Below, piece by piece: positions 35,284-43,753 of a DNA stretch of 64,000 bases. Numbering within the stretch: the first letter of the stretch is position 1; every line of letters begins with the position of its first letter. Origin of the DNA: Psychrobacillus sp032154225 (GTDB lineage Bacteria; Bacillota; Bacilli; Bacillales_A; Planococcaceae); the NCBI RefSeq assembly GCF_032154225.1, contig NZ_JALDYF010000002.1, positions 186,001 through 250,000 of the forward strand, written 5' to 3'. The translations under genes were made by a program, and so were the position numbers. The notes below the pieces were generated by a model. That model saw only the letters and a program-made list of their open reading frames with translations, was not told where the DNA came from and made no database searches.

Positions 35284-35319
35284 TGCTTTTGTTTAAGCAG
35301 CAAATCTGAGGTGACTTGA

Positions 35320-35991
35320 TTGACGAAAAAGCAGTTAATATCTATAAAAGGAACGAAAGAAGGCCTTGTATTACGCCTAGACGATCAGTGTTCATATTCA
35401 GAGCTTTTAGAAGAGTTAGCGAAAAAGGTTTCTGATGAAGGTTTTGAAGGTCAAGCAGAAGTATTATTACAGTTAGGTAATCGTTATTGTAATGACGATC
35501 AAAAGAAAGAGATTATTAATTGTGTTCAGCAAACGGAGCATCTTCGTGTGACGAAAATTCAAAGCGAAGTGATGACAGTAGAAGAATGTAATAATCGTTT
35601 ACTTGAAAATCAGTCGGAAACGTTTGTAGGCATTGTTCGTTCTGGTCAAATAGTTACTGCAGTAGGAGATTTAGTAGTAATTGGAGACGTCAATCCAAAT
35701 GGTCGAGTAGTTGCCGGTGGAAATGTTTTTGTCCTTGGCCGACTAAAAGGGATTGCGCATGCCGGATCAAATGGGAACCGAGATGCAGTTATTGCAGCGT
35801 CATGGTTAGAAGCAACTCATCTTATTATTGATAATGTAGTGGAAACTATGACGGACGAGTTGAGCGTATTATCTGAGCATCCAGAAATGGAATGTGCTTA
35901 CTTACATACAAATGGAACAATCGCAATTGATCGTTTGCAAGAGCTTCGATTAATTCGACCGAATCTATCAACATTTAAAGGAGGAAGCTAA
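35320..35991 (+). CDS. minC: Septum-site determining protein MinC
   Basis: This 223-residue FtsZ-polymerisation inhibitor has an N-terminal domain (1-100) and a C-terminal beta-helix (about 105-210) with VRSGQIVTAVGDLVVIGDVN and VFVLGRLKGIAHAG, the MinD-binding face. It starts with TTG 35320, six bases after GAGGTGAC. It is one base before minD. Confidence 0.95.
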   Translation: MTKKQLISIKGTKEGLVLRLDDQCSYSELLEELAKKVSDEGFEGQAEVLLQLGNRYCNDDQKKEIINCVQQTEHLRVTKIQSEVMTVEECNNRLLENQSETFVGIVRSGQIVTAVGDLVVIGDVNPNGRVVAGGNVFVLGRLKGIAHAGSNGNRDAVIAASWLEATHLIIDNVVETMTDELSVLSEHPEMECAYLHTNGTIAIDRLQELRLIRPNLSTFKGGS

Positions 35992-35992
35992 T

Positions 35993-36793
35993 GTGGGGGA
36001 AGCAATCGTAATAACTTCAGGGAAAGGTGGCGTCGGTAAAACGACTACAACTGCAAACCTTGGAACTGCATTGGCTTTGCAAGGAAAAAAAGTTTGTTTA
36101 ATGGACACGGACATCGGTCTAAGAAACTTAGATGTAGTGCTTGGTCTTGAAAATAGAATTATTTATGATTTAGTAGACGTTGTAGAAGGGCGTTGTAAAA
36201 TCCATCAAGCGCTTGTGAAAGACAAACGTTTTGAAGATAAACTTTATTTGCTACCTGCAGCACAAACGACAGATAAAAATGCAGTAAATCCCGAACAAAT
36301 GAGAGAACTTGTGACGGAGTTAAAACGTGATTATGATTATGTGTTAATCGACTGCCCAGCAGGAATTGAACAAGGTTATAAAAATGCAATTGCAGGTGCT
36401 GACCGAGCAATTGTTGTAACAACGCCAGAAATTTCTGCTGTTCGTGATGCGGATCGAATTATTGGTTTGTTGGAACAAGAAGAGTCTATTAGCCCGCCAA
36501 AGTTAATTATTAATCGCATTCGCCAGCATTTGATGAATAAAGGCGAAGCACTTGATATTAATGAAATTACAACGCATTTATCTATTGATCTATTAGGTAT
36601 TATTGCGGATGATGAGAGTGTCATAACTTCATCAAATAAAGGGGAACCTGTCGTAATGGACCCAACGAATAGAGCGGCATTAGGTTATCGTAATATTGCA
36701 CGCCGTATTCTAGGTGAATCGGTACCATTAATGTCAATGGATTTACCTAAACAAGGTGTTATATCTAAAATTAAATCTATTTTTACAAAGTAA
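35993..36793 (+). CDS. minD: Septum-site determining ATPase MinD
   Basis: This 266-residue ParA/MinD ATPase recruits MinC to the membrane near cell poles. The deviant Walker A is SGKGGVGKTTT at the start; Walker B-like VLIDCPAG; the C-terminal amphipathic helix (ISKIKSIFTK) is the membrane anchor. It starts at GTG 35993 with AAAGGAGG upstream; the ATG two bases earlier is out of frame. A terminator follows. Confidence 0.97.
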   Translation: MGEAIVITSGKGGVGKTTTTANLGTALALQGKKVCLMDTDIGLRNLDVVLGLENRIIYDLVDVVEGRCKIHQALVKDKRFEDKLYLLPAAQTTDKNAVNPEQMRELVTELKRDYDYVLIDCPAGIEQGYKNAIAGADRAIVVTTPEISAVRDADRIIGLLEQEESISPPKLIINRIRQHLMNKGEALDINEITTHLSIDLLGIIADDESVITSSNKGEPVVMDPTNRAALGYRNIARRILGESVPLMSMDLPKQGVISKIKSIFTK

Positions 36794-36805
36794 ATAGCAA
36801 AGACT

Positions 36806-36846
36806 AACAAGCCGACTCCAAAATATTTGGAATCGGCTTGTTTTTT
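36806..36846 (+). terminator. Terminator of mreBCD-minCD
   Basis: AACAAGCCGACTCCAAA (36806-36822) pairs with TTTGGAATCGGCTTGTT (from 36826) with one mismatch, followed by T's. Confidence 0.93.
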
Positions 36847-36895
36847 CTTCATGAAAATGTCGTTCCTCTCATACATTCTTACTAGGGGGGATATT

Positions 36896-37441
36896 ATGTT
36901 TTCGAAAAAAAAATGGATATTTGCATTTGCATTTGCAGTGCTGTTTATCATGCTCAGTAAATTAGAAAATGATCGTTTGTTATCAACGAATTATGCTGCT
37001 TCACTTCTTGCACCTCAAAAGCCAAGTGAGGTGTATAAAAAAGTTGTTGCGTGGGTGAATGACCGAGGTGATATGATTAGCGTCAGCGCACCAATTACAA
37101 CCCCTCCTTTAATCGAATATAAATCTATTCAGCCATTTTCAAAAGGAGCTATTTTATCTATCAATGAATCACAAGAGCTGTATGCATCCGAAAATGGGCT
37201 TGTCATATTTACTGGCTATACAAGAGAAACTGGAAAAACACTTTCCATTCTTTACGATACAGGCGAAACAGCTACTTATGGATATGTAGAGGATTTTTAT
37301 CAATTACCTTATACAACAATCAGTGCTGGGGATATATTTGCTTCCGTTGAAAATGAATTACTTTATATTGAAGTAGAAAAAGAGGGAGAAACTTTAGAAG
37401 TGAGCAATCTTGTTCAATGGCTATCTAATACGAATGAATAA
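36896..37441 (+). CDS. spoIVFA: Stage IV sporulation protein FA (LytM-like, inhibitor of SpoIVFB)
   Basis: This 181-residue protein has one membrane helix (about 6-24) and an extracytoplasmic LytM/M23-like domain (about 95-175, ASENGLVIFTGY, GETATYGYVED, AGDIFASV). The M23 zinc residues are missing, as expected for SpoIVFA, which scaffolds and restrains the SpoIVFB protease in the outer forespore membrane. ATG 36896 follows AGGGGGG; the in-frame ATG at 36827 lies inside the minD terminator. It overlaps spoIVFB by 8 bp. Confidence 0.85.
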   Translation: MFSKKKWIFAFAFAVLFIMLSKLENDRLLSTNYAASLLAPQKPSEVYKKVVAWVNDRGDMISVSAPITTPPLIEYKSIQPFSKGAILSINESQELYASENGLVIFTGYTRETGKTLSILYDTGETATYGYVEDFYQLPYTTISAGDIFASVENELLYIEVEKEGETLEVSNLVQWLSNTNE

Positions 37442-38030
37442 GAGGCTTTTTAAAATCCATCCTATTATGATTCCGTTTCTTCTATTTTTTTATTTATCTG
37501 GTGAAATTGCTCTGTATGCCATTGTTTTCGGGTCTTTATTATTTCATGAGCTTGGTCATTTGTTAGCTGCTAAGTTGATCGGGATAAAAGTAAACTCGTG
37601 TACAATATTGCCTTATGGCGGGGAGATAAGCATGCAGCAATTTTCCAAAATAGAAAAAAAGAATCAATTATTCGTTATAATAGCTGGACCTTTTTTTACT
37701 CTTTTGCTCCTTATAATTGGTAGTTTGGTTGAATTTCCTCAAAAAGATGTAATGCTCTTTACGCAAATGGCTATTTTGTGTCTAAACTTACTACCAATTT
37801 ATCCTTTGGATGGTGGACGAGCATTATATGTATTTATACCGAATAAATATACTGAAATGATCGCTTTTTCTTTTTGTTGCAGTACGATTATTTTTAGTGT
37901 TAGTTTATATTATTTTCCGAGAGCGTTATCCATTTCGTTTATCTTTTTATTATTAATGTTCCAAAACTATTCGTATTGGAATTTCCGAAAGTACAAGCTA
38001 GCTTTTGAGAAATTGTCGAAAAGTACTTGA
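37434..38030 (+). CDS. spoIVFB: Stage IV sporulation protein FB, intramembrane metalloprotease (S2P family)
   Basis: This 198-residue membrane protein carries the zinc motif HELGH (in LLFHELGHLLAAKL) and the second motif LLPIYPLDGGRAL, both marks of site-2 proteases. It removes the pro-sequence of pro-sigma-K in the mother cell. I start at ATG 37434, overlapping spoIVFA; an earlier in-frame ATG at 37410 is possible, and neither has a clear ribosome binding site. BofC, another part of this checkpoint, is not in its B. subtilis position before ruvA. Confidence 0.9.
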   Translation: MNKRLFKIHPIMIPFLLFFYLSGEIALYAIVFGSLLFHELGHLLAAKLIGIKVNSCTILPYGGEISMQQFSKIEKKNQLFVIIAGPFFTLLLLIIGSLVEFPQKDVMLFTQMAILCLNLLPIYPLDGGRALYVFIPNKYTEMIAFSFCCSTIIFSVSLYYFPRALSISFIFLLLMFQNYSYWNFRKYKLAFEKLSKST

Positions 38031-38055
38031 CTCATTTTTTTCTATGTGATAATAT
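38027..38055 (+). promoter_or_regulatory. Promoter of rplU-prp-rpmA
   Basis: TTGACT (38027-38032), a 17-bp spacer and TAATAT (38050-38055). The -35 overlaps the end of spoIVFB. Confidence 0.65.
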
Positions 38056-38061
38056 TTTAAT

Positions 38062-38173
38062 GTTATTGTTTGTAACAGCACCCGTTGTTACAACCGCACT
38101 GAAAAGGTTTAAGTGTTCAAGTAATTGAATCACCTTAGAGAGGGCGAGTCTTAGTCTAAGAGGAGGTGCAAGT
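38062..38173 (+). promoter_or_regulatory. L21 ribosomal leader (probable autoregulatory mRNA element)
   Basis: About 110 bases of untranslated leader precede rplU, with short stems such as ACAGCACCCGTTGT-region pairs and a GAGTCTTAGTCTAAGAGGAGG end that holds the ribosome binding site. A structured L21 leader is known at this position in Bacillales. The call rests on position and partial structure; I did not align it to a model. Confidence 0.6.
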
Positions 38174-38482
38174 ATGTACGCAATTATTGAAACTGGTGGT
38201 AAACAAATCAAAGTTGAACAAGGGCAAGAAATCTACATTGAAAAATTAGATGCTAATGCTGATGAAGTTGTAACTTTTGAAAAAGTTTTATTCGTAGGTG
38301 GAGAAGATGTTAAAGTTGGCGCTCCATTCGTGGAAGGTGCTAAAGTTACAGCGAAAGTTGTAAAAAATGGCAAAGCTAAAAAAATTACAGTCTTCAAATA
38401 CAAAGCGAAAAAGAACTATCACAAAAAACAAGGTCACAGACAGCCATACACTAAATTAGTAGTAGAATCTATTAGTTTATAA
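38174..38482 (+). CDS. rplU: 50S ribosomal protein L21
   Basis: This 102-residue protein starts MYAIIETGGKQIKVEQGQ and ends with the basic KAKKNYHKKQGHRQPYT segment, both typical of bL21. AGAGGAGGTG precedes ATG 38174. It is one base before prp. Confidence 0.97.
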   Translation: MYAIIETGGKQIKVEQGQEIYIEKLDANADEVVTFEKVLFVGGEDVKVGAPFVEGAKVTAKVVKNGKAKKITVFKYKAKKNYHKKQGHRQPYTKLVVESISL

Positions 38483-38483
38483 G

Positions 38484-38819
38484 ATGATTAAAGTGACTAT
38501 AACAAAAGACCAATCGGGTCATATTCATTCTTTCGAGATGAAAGGCCATGCTGATTTTGCGGAACACGGAAAAGATTTAGTATGTGCAGGAGCTTCTGCT
38601 GTATCCTTTGGTGCAGTTAATGCTGTAATCGCACTTACGGAAATCACGCCCATTATTAAGCAAAAAGGGGACGGAGGCTATTTATATGTCGAGGTTCCAA
38701 GCATATCAAATTTAGAAAAGGCTGCTCAAATACAGCTAATTTTAGAAGCGATGATTGTTTCTTTACAAACGATTGAGCAAGATTATGCCAAGTATATAAA
38801 AATAACCTTCAAAAAGTAG
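38484..38819 (+). CDS. prp: Ribosomal-processing cysteine protease Prp (YsxB)
   Basis: This 111-residue cysteine protease removes the N-terminal extension of ribosomal protein L27 in Firmicutes. The catalytic dyad H22 and C34 is present in GHADFAEHGKDLVCAGAS. It lies between rplU and rpmA as in other Bacillales, and the downstream L27 has the matching cleavage motif. Confidence 0.95.
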   Translation: MIKVTITKDQSGHIHSFEMKGHADFAEHGKDLVCAGASAVSFGAVNAVIALTEITPIIKQKGDGGYLYVEVPSISNLEKAAQIQLILEAMIVSLQTIEQDYAKYIKITFKK

Positions 38820-38831
38820 GAGGTGGAACAT

Positions 38832-39122
38832 ATGTTAAAATTAAATCTTCAGTTTTTTGCATCCAAAAAAGGAGTAGGTTCGACTCGTAACGGTCGTGAC
38901 TCTCAATCGAAACGTCTAGGCGCTAAACGTGCTGACGGACAATTCGTATCAGGTGGTTCAATTTTGTACCGTCAACGCGGGACTAAAATTCATCCAGGTG
39001 AAAACGTTGGACGTGGTGGAGATGACACACTTTTTGCGAAAGTTGACGGTGTAGTGCGCTTTGAGCGTTTCGGCCGCGACAAGAAAAAAGTAAGTGTATA
39101 TCCTGTAGCTCAAGAAGCTTAA
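38832..39122 (+). CDS. rpmA: 50S ribosomal protein L27 with Prp-cleaved N-terminal extension
   Basis: This 96-residue protein starts MLKLNLQFFASKKGVG. LNLQFFA is the Firmicutes Prp recognition motif, and cleavage after it would expose the mature L27 end near the peptidyl-transferase centre. GGAGGTGG is 8 bases before ATG 38832; the in-frame codon at 38823 lies inside that site. Confidence 0.97.
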   Translation: MLKLNLQFFASKKGVGSTRNGRDSQSKRLGAKRADGQFVSGGSILYRQRGTKIHPGENVGRGGDDTLFAKVDGVVRFERFGRDKKKVSVYPVAQEA

Positions 39123-39132
39123 TTAATAATTT

Positions 39133-39164
39133 AAAGGACTGCATTTATGCGGTCCTTTTTTATT
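39133..39164 (+). terminator. Terminator of rplU-prp-rpmA
   Basis: AAAGGACTGCAT (39133-39144) pairs with ATGCGGTCCTTT (39147-39158), followed by T's. Confidence 0.9.
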
Positions 39165-39260
39165 TTTAAACAAATAAATTGGTCGTCACTTCAGAGCAAA
39201 GAGCGAGCATTCCTGTTATACTAAGGGAAGGTCAGCTTAATATGGAGTGTGGATACAACG

Positions 39261-39794
39261 ATGAGTTTAAAGCGATTATCTGTAAATGAAGTATTGCGTC
39301 ATTCCATGCATGATTATTTAAATAATATGCATCTAATACAAATGAATTTAGATCTTGGTAGACAGGAAGAAGCCAAAAAACTTATTCAAGCATATTCATT
39401 GAAATGTAGTCAATTTTTTGACTTAAATAATGCAGGATTGCATAAAACAAATGTATGGCTACAGACTGTTAGTTGGACTCATAATAAATTGACTGTAGAA
39501 ATTCATTCCTACCTTCAAAAAAATGGGTTAGATAAATTCGATGAGCCTTTAAAAGATTATTTAGAACGATTTGTGGAATCTGTTTATGCACAGTTGGAAG
39601 GATACCGAGAACAACTGCTTAAAGTAGAAATTAAGGCAAATGAACGATTAGAAGTTCATGTCGAACTTGCAGGATGCTGGTCTCCATATATCTGGGTTAA
39701 GGAATCTTTTAAAGGATTATTTAGTGTTGAGAAGGAAATGAACACAGAGTCAAATATTAAATTTATATTAGTTGGAAGAGATAGATTGGAGTGA
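39261..39794 (+). CDS. spo0B: Sporulation initiation phosphotransferase Spo0B
   Basis: This protein of about 177 residues passes phosphate from Spo0F to Spo0A. The phosphorylated histidine is H17 in LRHSMHDYLNNMHLIQMNL, matching the B. subtilis HSRHDW motif; the C-terminal half is the degenerate kinase-like domain. The start is uncertain: ATG 39261 or GTG 39249, as the only purine-rich site (GGAG, 39244-39247) is too near the GTG and rather far from the ATG. It lies before obg as in B. subtilis. Confidence 0.88.
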   Translation: MSLKRLSVNEVLRHSMHDYLNNMHLIQMNLDLGRQEEAKKLIQAYSLKCSQFFDLNNAGLHKTNVWLQTVSWTHNKLTVEIHSYLQKNGLDKFDEPLKDYLERFVESVYAQLEGYREQLLKVEIKANERLEVHVELAGCWSPYIWVKESFKGLFSVEKEMNTESNIKFILVGRDRLE

Positions 39795-39799
39795 AATAA

Positions 39800-41089
39800 A
39801 TGTTTGTAGATCACGTGAAAGTGTACGTCAAAGGTGGAGACGGCGGAGATGGAATGGTTGGTTTCCGTCGTGAAAAATATGTTCCCCTAGGTGGTCCAGC
39901 TGGTGGAGATGGAGGAAATGGTGGAGACGTTATTTTTGTAGTAGACGAAGGTCTTCGTACATTAATGGATTTTCGTTATAAACGCCATTTCAAAGCGAAC
40001 CGTGGAGATCATGGTGGAAGTAAGAATATGCACGGAGCAAATGCAGATGATTTAATTATAAAAGTTCCTCCAGGTACTGTTGTGATGAACGAAGAAACTG
40101 GTCTAGTTATCGCTGACTTAGTTGAGCATGAACAAAAAGCAATCATCGCTAGAGGTGGCCGTGGTGGCCGAGGGAATTCTCGTTTTGCTACTCCTGCTAA
40201 CCCAGCACCAGAGCTTTCTGAAAAAGGGGAGCCAGGTTATGAGTTAATGGTTACATTGGAGCTTAAAGTGTTAGCGGATGTTGGTTTAGTTGGATTCCCA
40301 AGTGTGGGTAAATCGACTTTATTGTCAGTTGTATCTGCTGCAAAACCAAAAATTGCGCCGTATCACTTTACAACAATCGTTCCAAATTTAGGGATGGTTG
40401 AAACAGAAGATCAACGTAGCTTTGCAATGGCAGATTTACCTGGTCTAATCGAGGGTGCACATGAAGGGATAGGACTTGGCCATCAATTCCTTCGTCATAT
40501 TGAACGTACACGTGTTATTGTGCATGTAATTGATATGTCTGGTATGGAAGGTCGAGATCCGTATGAAGACTATGTGACGATTAATGAAGAGCTAAAACAA
40601 TATAATCTTCGCTTAACAGAAAGAACGCAAATTATTGTTGCAAATAAAATGGACATGCCTGATTCAGAAGAAAATTTAGCTGCTTTTAAAGAAAAAATAG
40701 GAGCGGAAACGAAAATTTTCCCGATTTCTGCAATTTCTCGTCAAGGACTTCAAGAATTGCTATTTGCGATTGCTGATTTATTAGAAGTGGCACCTGAATA
40801 TCCATTAGAGGAATTAGTAGAAGAAGAAACAGAAACGTCTGTTATGTATAAGCATGAAGGACAAAAAGATGGTTTCGCTGTTTCAAGAGACGACGATGGA
40901 GCTTTTGTTCTATCCGGTGGAACGGTAGAAAGACTATTCAAAATGACTGATTTCAGCCGTGAAGATTCTGTCCGCAGATTTGCAAGACAATTACGTGGTA
41001 TGGGGATCGACGATGCATTGCGTGAACGTGGTGCAAAAGATGGCGATATCGTTCGACTATTGAAATTCGAGTTTGAATTTATCGAATAA
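39800..41089 (+). CDS. obg: GTPase Obg/CgtA
   Basis: This 429-residue GTPase acts in ribosome assembly and stress and sporulation signalling. It has the glycine-rich Obg domain (1-158), the G domain with GFPSVGKS and DLPGLIEGAHEGIGLGH, NKMD, and the C-terminal OCT domain (about 340-425). It is 5 bp after spo0B, with GGAGTG just before the spo0B stop. A pheB gene follows after 17 bp. Confidence 0.97.
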   Translation: MFVDHVKVYVKGGDGGDGMVGFRREKYVPLGGPAGGDGGNGGDVIFVVDEGLRTLMDFRYKRHFKANRGDHGGSKNMHGANADDLIIKVPPGTVVMNEETGLVIADLVEHEQKAIIARGGRGGRGNSRFATPANPAPELSEKGEPGYELMVTLELKVLADVGLVGFPSVGKSTLLSVVSAAKPKIAPYHFTTIVPNLGMVETEDQRSFAMADLPGLIEGAHEGIGLGHQFLRHIERTRVIVHVIDMSGMEGRDPYEDYVTINEELKQYNLRLTERTQIIVANKMDMPDSEENLAAFKEKIGAETKIFPISAISRQGLQELLFAIADLLEVAPEYPLEELVEEETETSVMYKHEGQKDGFAVSRDDDGAFVLSGGTVERLFKMTDFSREDSVRRFARQLRGMGIDDALRERGAKDGDIVRLLKFEFEFIE

Positions 41090-41106
41090 AGAAAGAAGGG
41101 GACCGT

Positions 41107-41562
41107 ATGAAGGATGTAACTAATCAGCGTTTTTATTTAGTAAGGGAGGATGTTCTTACTGAAGCTATGCAAAAAACGTTGGAAGCAAAACATCTTCTGC
41201 AATCTGGAAAAGTATCTTCTATATGGGATGCTGTGAAAGAAGTAGATTTATCTCGTAGTGCTTTTTATAAGTATCGAGATGCGGTCTTTCCATTTCATTC
41301 GATTGTACAAGAAAGAATATTAACGGTATTTTTACAATTAGAAGATAGAGAAGGTACTTTAGCAAGATTATTACAGCTAGTTGCAGATTCTACGTGTAAT
41401 ATTTTAACGATCCACCAAACGATTCCAATTCAGGGGCGAGCGAGTGTTACATTATCACTTGATGTAACAGCGATGAGCAAGCAATTGGATGAGTTTGTGA
41501 ATGAGATGAAGAGACTGGATTTTGTAGAATCAGCAGAAGTAATTAGTTCCGGTGCTTTATAA
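41107..41562 (+). CDS. pheB: ACT domain-containing protein PheB (UPF0735)
   Basis: This 151-residue protein has a helical N-terminal part (YLVREDVLTEAMQKTLEAK, and SRSAFYKYRDAVFPF, a helix-turn-helix-like stretch) and a C-terminal ACT domain (about 72-145), which usually binds amino acids. It lies between obg and pheA as in B. subtilis, so a phenylalanine-linked regulatory role is likely but unproved. AGAAGGGGACC precedes ATG 41107. Confidence 0.92.
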   Translation: MKDVTNQRFYLVREDVLTEAMQKTLEAKHLLQSGKVSSIWDAVKEVDLSRSAFYKYRDAVFPFHSIVQERILTVFLQLEDREGTLARLLQLVADSTCNILTIHQTIPIQGRASVTLSLDVTAMSKQLDEFVNEMKRLDFVESAEVISSGAL

Positions 41563-41574
41563 GGAGGATTTTAA

Positions 41575-42453
41575 ATGTCTACTCAAAAGGTTGCTTTTCT
41601 TGGCCCACAAGCTTCATTTACACATTTAGCTTCAAAAGCTTTATTTCAAGATGAAATGCTTGTTCCAATTCGCACGATTCCAGAATGTATCGAGGCAGTT
41701 TCAAATGGTAAAGTCGATATTGCGGTTGTTCCAGTGGAAAATGCTCTAGAAGGTATTGTACCTTTAACAATTGATTATTTATTTCATGAAGCTGATGTGT
41801 ACGTGATCGCCGAAATACAAGCACCAATTGAGCAGCATTTAATGGTTCATCCGAACAATAAAGAAAAGTGGGAAGAAATTACGACGGTTTATTCACATCC
41901 ACATGCTTTAGCGCAATGTCATAAGTATTTGTATTATCGATTTGGAAAAGTTCCACTCGAACAATCGACTTCGACAGCGGCGGCAGCCAAATATGTATCA
42001 GAAAATGAGCAAGCGTGCATTGCTGCTATTGGAAATGCATCTGCTGCAGTTGAATATGGATTAGAAATTGTAGAGCAGAATATACATGATTTCCATTTTA
42101 ATCATACTCGTTTTTTCGTACTTTCGAAAAAAAACCATTGCATTCAAAAGTCTGGGCATATCAATCAAGTGAAAACAACGGTTATGGTTACATTGCCGAA
42201 GGATGATCGTTCTGGGGCATTACATCAAGTGCTTTCTGTTTTTGCATGGAGACAGCTCAATTTAAGTAAAATTGAATCTAGGCCGTTGAAGACTGGTTTA
42301 GGGCATTATTTTTTTATTGTAGATGTGTTAGAGGATGAGAGAAGGCCGATGATGATTGGTGCAATGGAAGAATTGAAAGCTCTTGGTTGCGAAGTGAAGT
42401 CACTTGGCTCTTACAATACATATGAAACAAGAAGCGAAGCGCCTATTAAATAG
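41575..42453 (+). CDS. pheA: Prephenate dehydratase
   Basis: This 292-residue enzyme turns prephenate into phenylpyruvate for phenylalanine synthesis. It has VAFLGPQASFTHLA, VVPVENALEGIV, the NHTRFFVLSK catalytic TRF motif and a C-terminal ACT domain with ESRPLKTGLGHYFF for feedback by phenylalanine. It is the monofunctional type (no chorismate mutase). AAGGAGG precedes ATG 41575. Its terminator overlaps the stop codon. Confidence 0.97.
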   Translation: MSTQKVAFLGPQASFTHLASKALFQDEMLVPIRTIPECIEAVSNGKVDIAVVPVENALEGIVPLTIDYLFHEADVYVIAEIQAPIEQHLMVHPNNKEKWEEITTVYSHPHALAQCHKYLYYRFGKVPLEQSTSTAAAAKYVSENEQACIAAIGNASAAVEYGLEIVEQNIHDFHFNHTRFFVLSKKNHCIQKSGHINQVKTTVMVTLPKDDRSGALHQVLSVFAWRQLNLSKIESRPLKTGLGHYFFIVDVLEDERRPMMIGAMEELKALGCEVKSLGSYNTYETRSEAPIK

Positions 42454-42467
42454 GTGCTTCTTTTTTT
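42436..42467 (+). terminator. Terminator overlapping the pheA stop codon
   Basis: GAAGCGCCTATT (42436-42447) pairs with AATAGGTGCTTC (42449-42460) with one G-T pair, followed by seven T's. The pheA stop codon (42451-42453) lies inside the 3' arm. Confidence 0.88.
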
Positions 42468-42473
42468 GAAAGA

Positions 42474-43066
42474 AAGTATATGAGTGAATGGAGGAGTGGA
42501 TTTCGTTACAAGTGGACGGGTTCGGTGGGGCGGACGGTGAGCCTCCTCGTTTCGCTGCGGGTCTCACCTGTCCGATAATCCCACCCGATTCGCCGCTTTT
42601 CACTACATTCTTCCTGCTTATGAGAGTGTATTCATGTTCTTTCTAATAAAGCCCTTTCATGTCAGAGGAAGAGAAAAAAGTTCATCAGTACTTCTAGGTA
42701 AAAATAGACCGATAATTTTCATATGAAGTAAATTGGTCCTCTACTTTTCCACTTTCTGTTCAAATGTAGAAGTGTCCCTTTCTAAAAACCTGCTCCTGCG
42801 GTTACTCGTCGCAAAAGAGATTACAAAGAGCTGCCAAAATTGTATCTTTGGCAGCCTGCAAAGTAGATAGAACCGACTTGCTTCTCCTTTGCCAAAAGCA
42901 TTTCCCTACCTGGTCCTGAAGTTTCTAGCGAGCGAAAGGCGAACAATTGCCATACGATGACCGAAGAAAAAGCTTGTTGTAAGTGGCGCAGCCACTTACA
43001 ACAAGCTTTAAAAGTTTTATCGTTCATCGTATAGCCCAATGTGAAGCCTAGAGCGAGCCAGAAATT
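42474..43066. repeat. Composite dispersed repeat, copy 3 (family A then family B with an embedded A fragment)
   Basis: AGAAAGTATATGAG opens the unit. Family A (42496-42620) keeps the constant ends, but its inner part is replaced by a different hairpin, CGGACGGTGAG against CTCACCTGTCCG. The linker CTTATGAGAGTGTATTCATG and family B follow. In B, 42791-42814 is a 24-base piece identical to the inside of family A (TGCTCCTGCGGTTACTCGTC). The B core (42915-43066) has P1 42921-42929 with 43057-43065, P3 42951-42960 with 43024-43034, and a perfect P4 (42970-43008). It lies between convergent pheA and niaR. Confidence 0.8.
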
Positions 43067-43085
43067 ACTTTTCTAGCATATCTTT

Positions 43086-43616
43086 TCAGTCTTCTATCAC
43101 ATACCCTTTTTTCCTTATAGCTTCGATGCCGCGATCTACTATTTCTTCTGTTGCTGCGGACAACAAATGTAAATGAACGCCTGATGTAAGCTCTAGTAAA
43201 AAAGTTGCTTCTGTTTCTTTTACCTTATGTAAAAACATTTCGACATCATGACGGTTCGACACCATTATTGAAGAAGTGAACTCGCCGTATACAGGATGTT
43301 CAATTGTTACATTTTCGACTGTCACTCCAGCATCTACGAGTGTCAGTAATTCATCTTCGGAATCTTTTGATTTGTGATAACAAGCTACACGTTTTTGAAC
43401 ATAGGAGGATTTTTCATTACTTGGCATGATCAAATATCCTTGGCTTGTAGAAATGATAGGTGCATTTGTTGCTTTTAGTAAGGTAATATCATTTACGATT
43501 ACTTGTCTGCTTACATTTGCTAAAGTTGCTAGCTTAGTGCCTGTTATTGGCTCTGATTGTTGTTGTAAAAAAGAAAAAATCCATTCTCTTCTCTCTGCTC
43601 CTTTTAACTTTTTCAA
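43086..43616 (-). CDS. niaR: NiaR-type transcriptional repressor of NAD synthesis (3H domain)
   Basis: This 176-residue protein has an N-terminal winged helix (about 5-60, LKGAERREWIFSFLQQQ, SRQVIVNDITLLK) and a C-terminal 3H domain with three conserved histidine patches (EHPVYGE, SNRHDVE, GVHLHLL) that bind metal and nicotinate. It represses niacin uptake or NAD biosynthesis genes. It starts at TTG 43616, 7 bases after GGGGGG. In B. subtilis (YrxA) the nadABC and nifS genes are next to it; here they are absent and the gene is convergent with pheA across repeat copy 3. Confidence 0.9.
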   Translation of the reverse strand: MKKLKGAERREWIFSFLQQQSEPITGTKLATLANVSRQVIVNDITLLKATNAPIISTSQGYLIMPSNEKSSYVQKRVACYHKSKDSEDELLTLVDAGVTVENVTIEHPVYGEFTSSIMVSNRHDVEMFLHKVKETEATFLLELTSGVHLHLLSAATEEIVDRGIEAIRKKGYVIED

Positions 43617-43753
43617 TTAAAATCCCCCCATTTTTGCATAACTACCTGTTGTCTTTTCATAAGTTTAACATGAAGGGAAGTTTGTTTGTTTTAAAAACAT
43701 GTGACCATTTGAAATTGATGTACATATTTTAAGGAGAAGGAAGGAGGAAGACT

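Noticed and set aside
12692..43066. Possibility that the dispersed repeats form a CRISPR array or a complete insertion sequence
   Set aside because: The copies are far apart, are not spaced by unique spacers, and carry no transposase or cas gene. I also considered naming family B as HEARO or omega RNA, but I cannot match a consensus from memory well enough and only propose it as a test.
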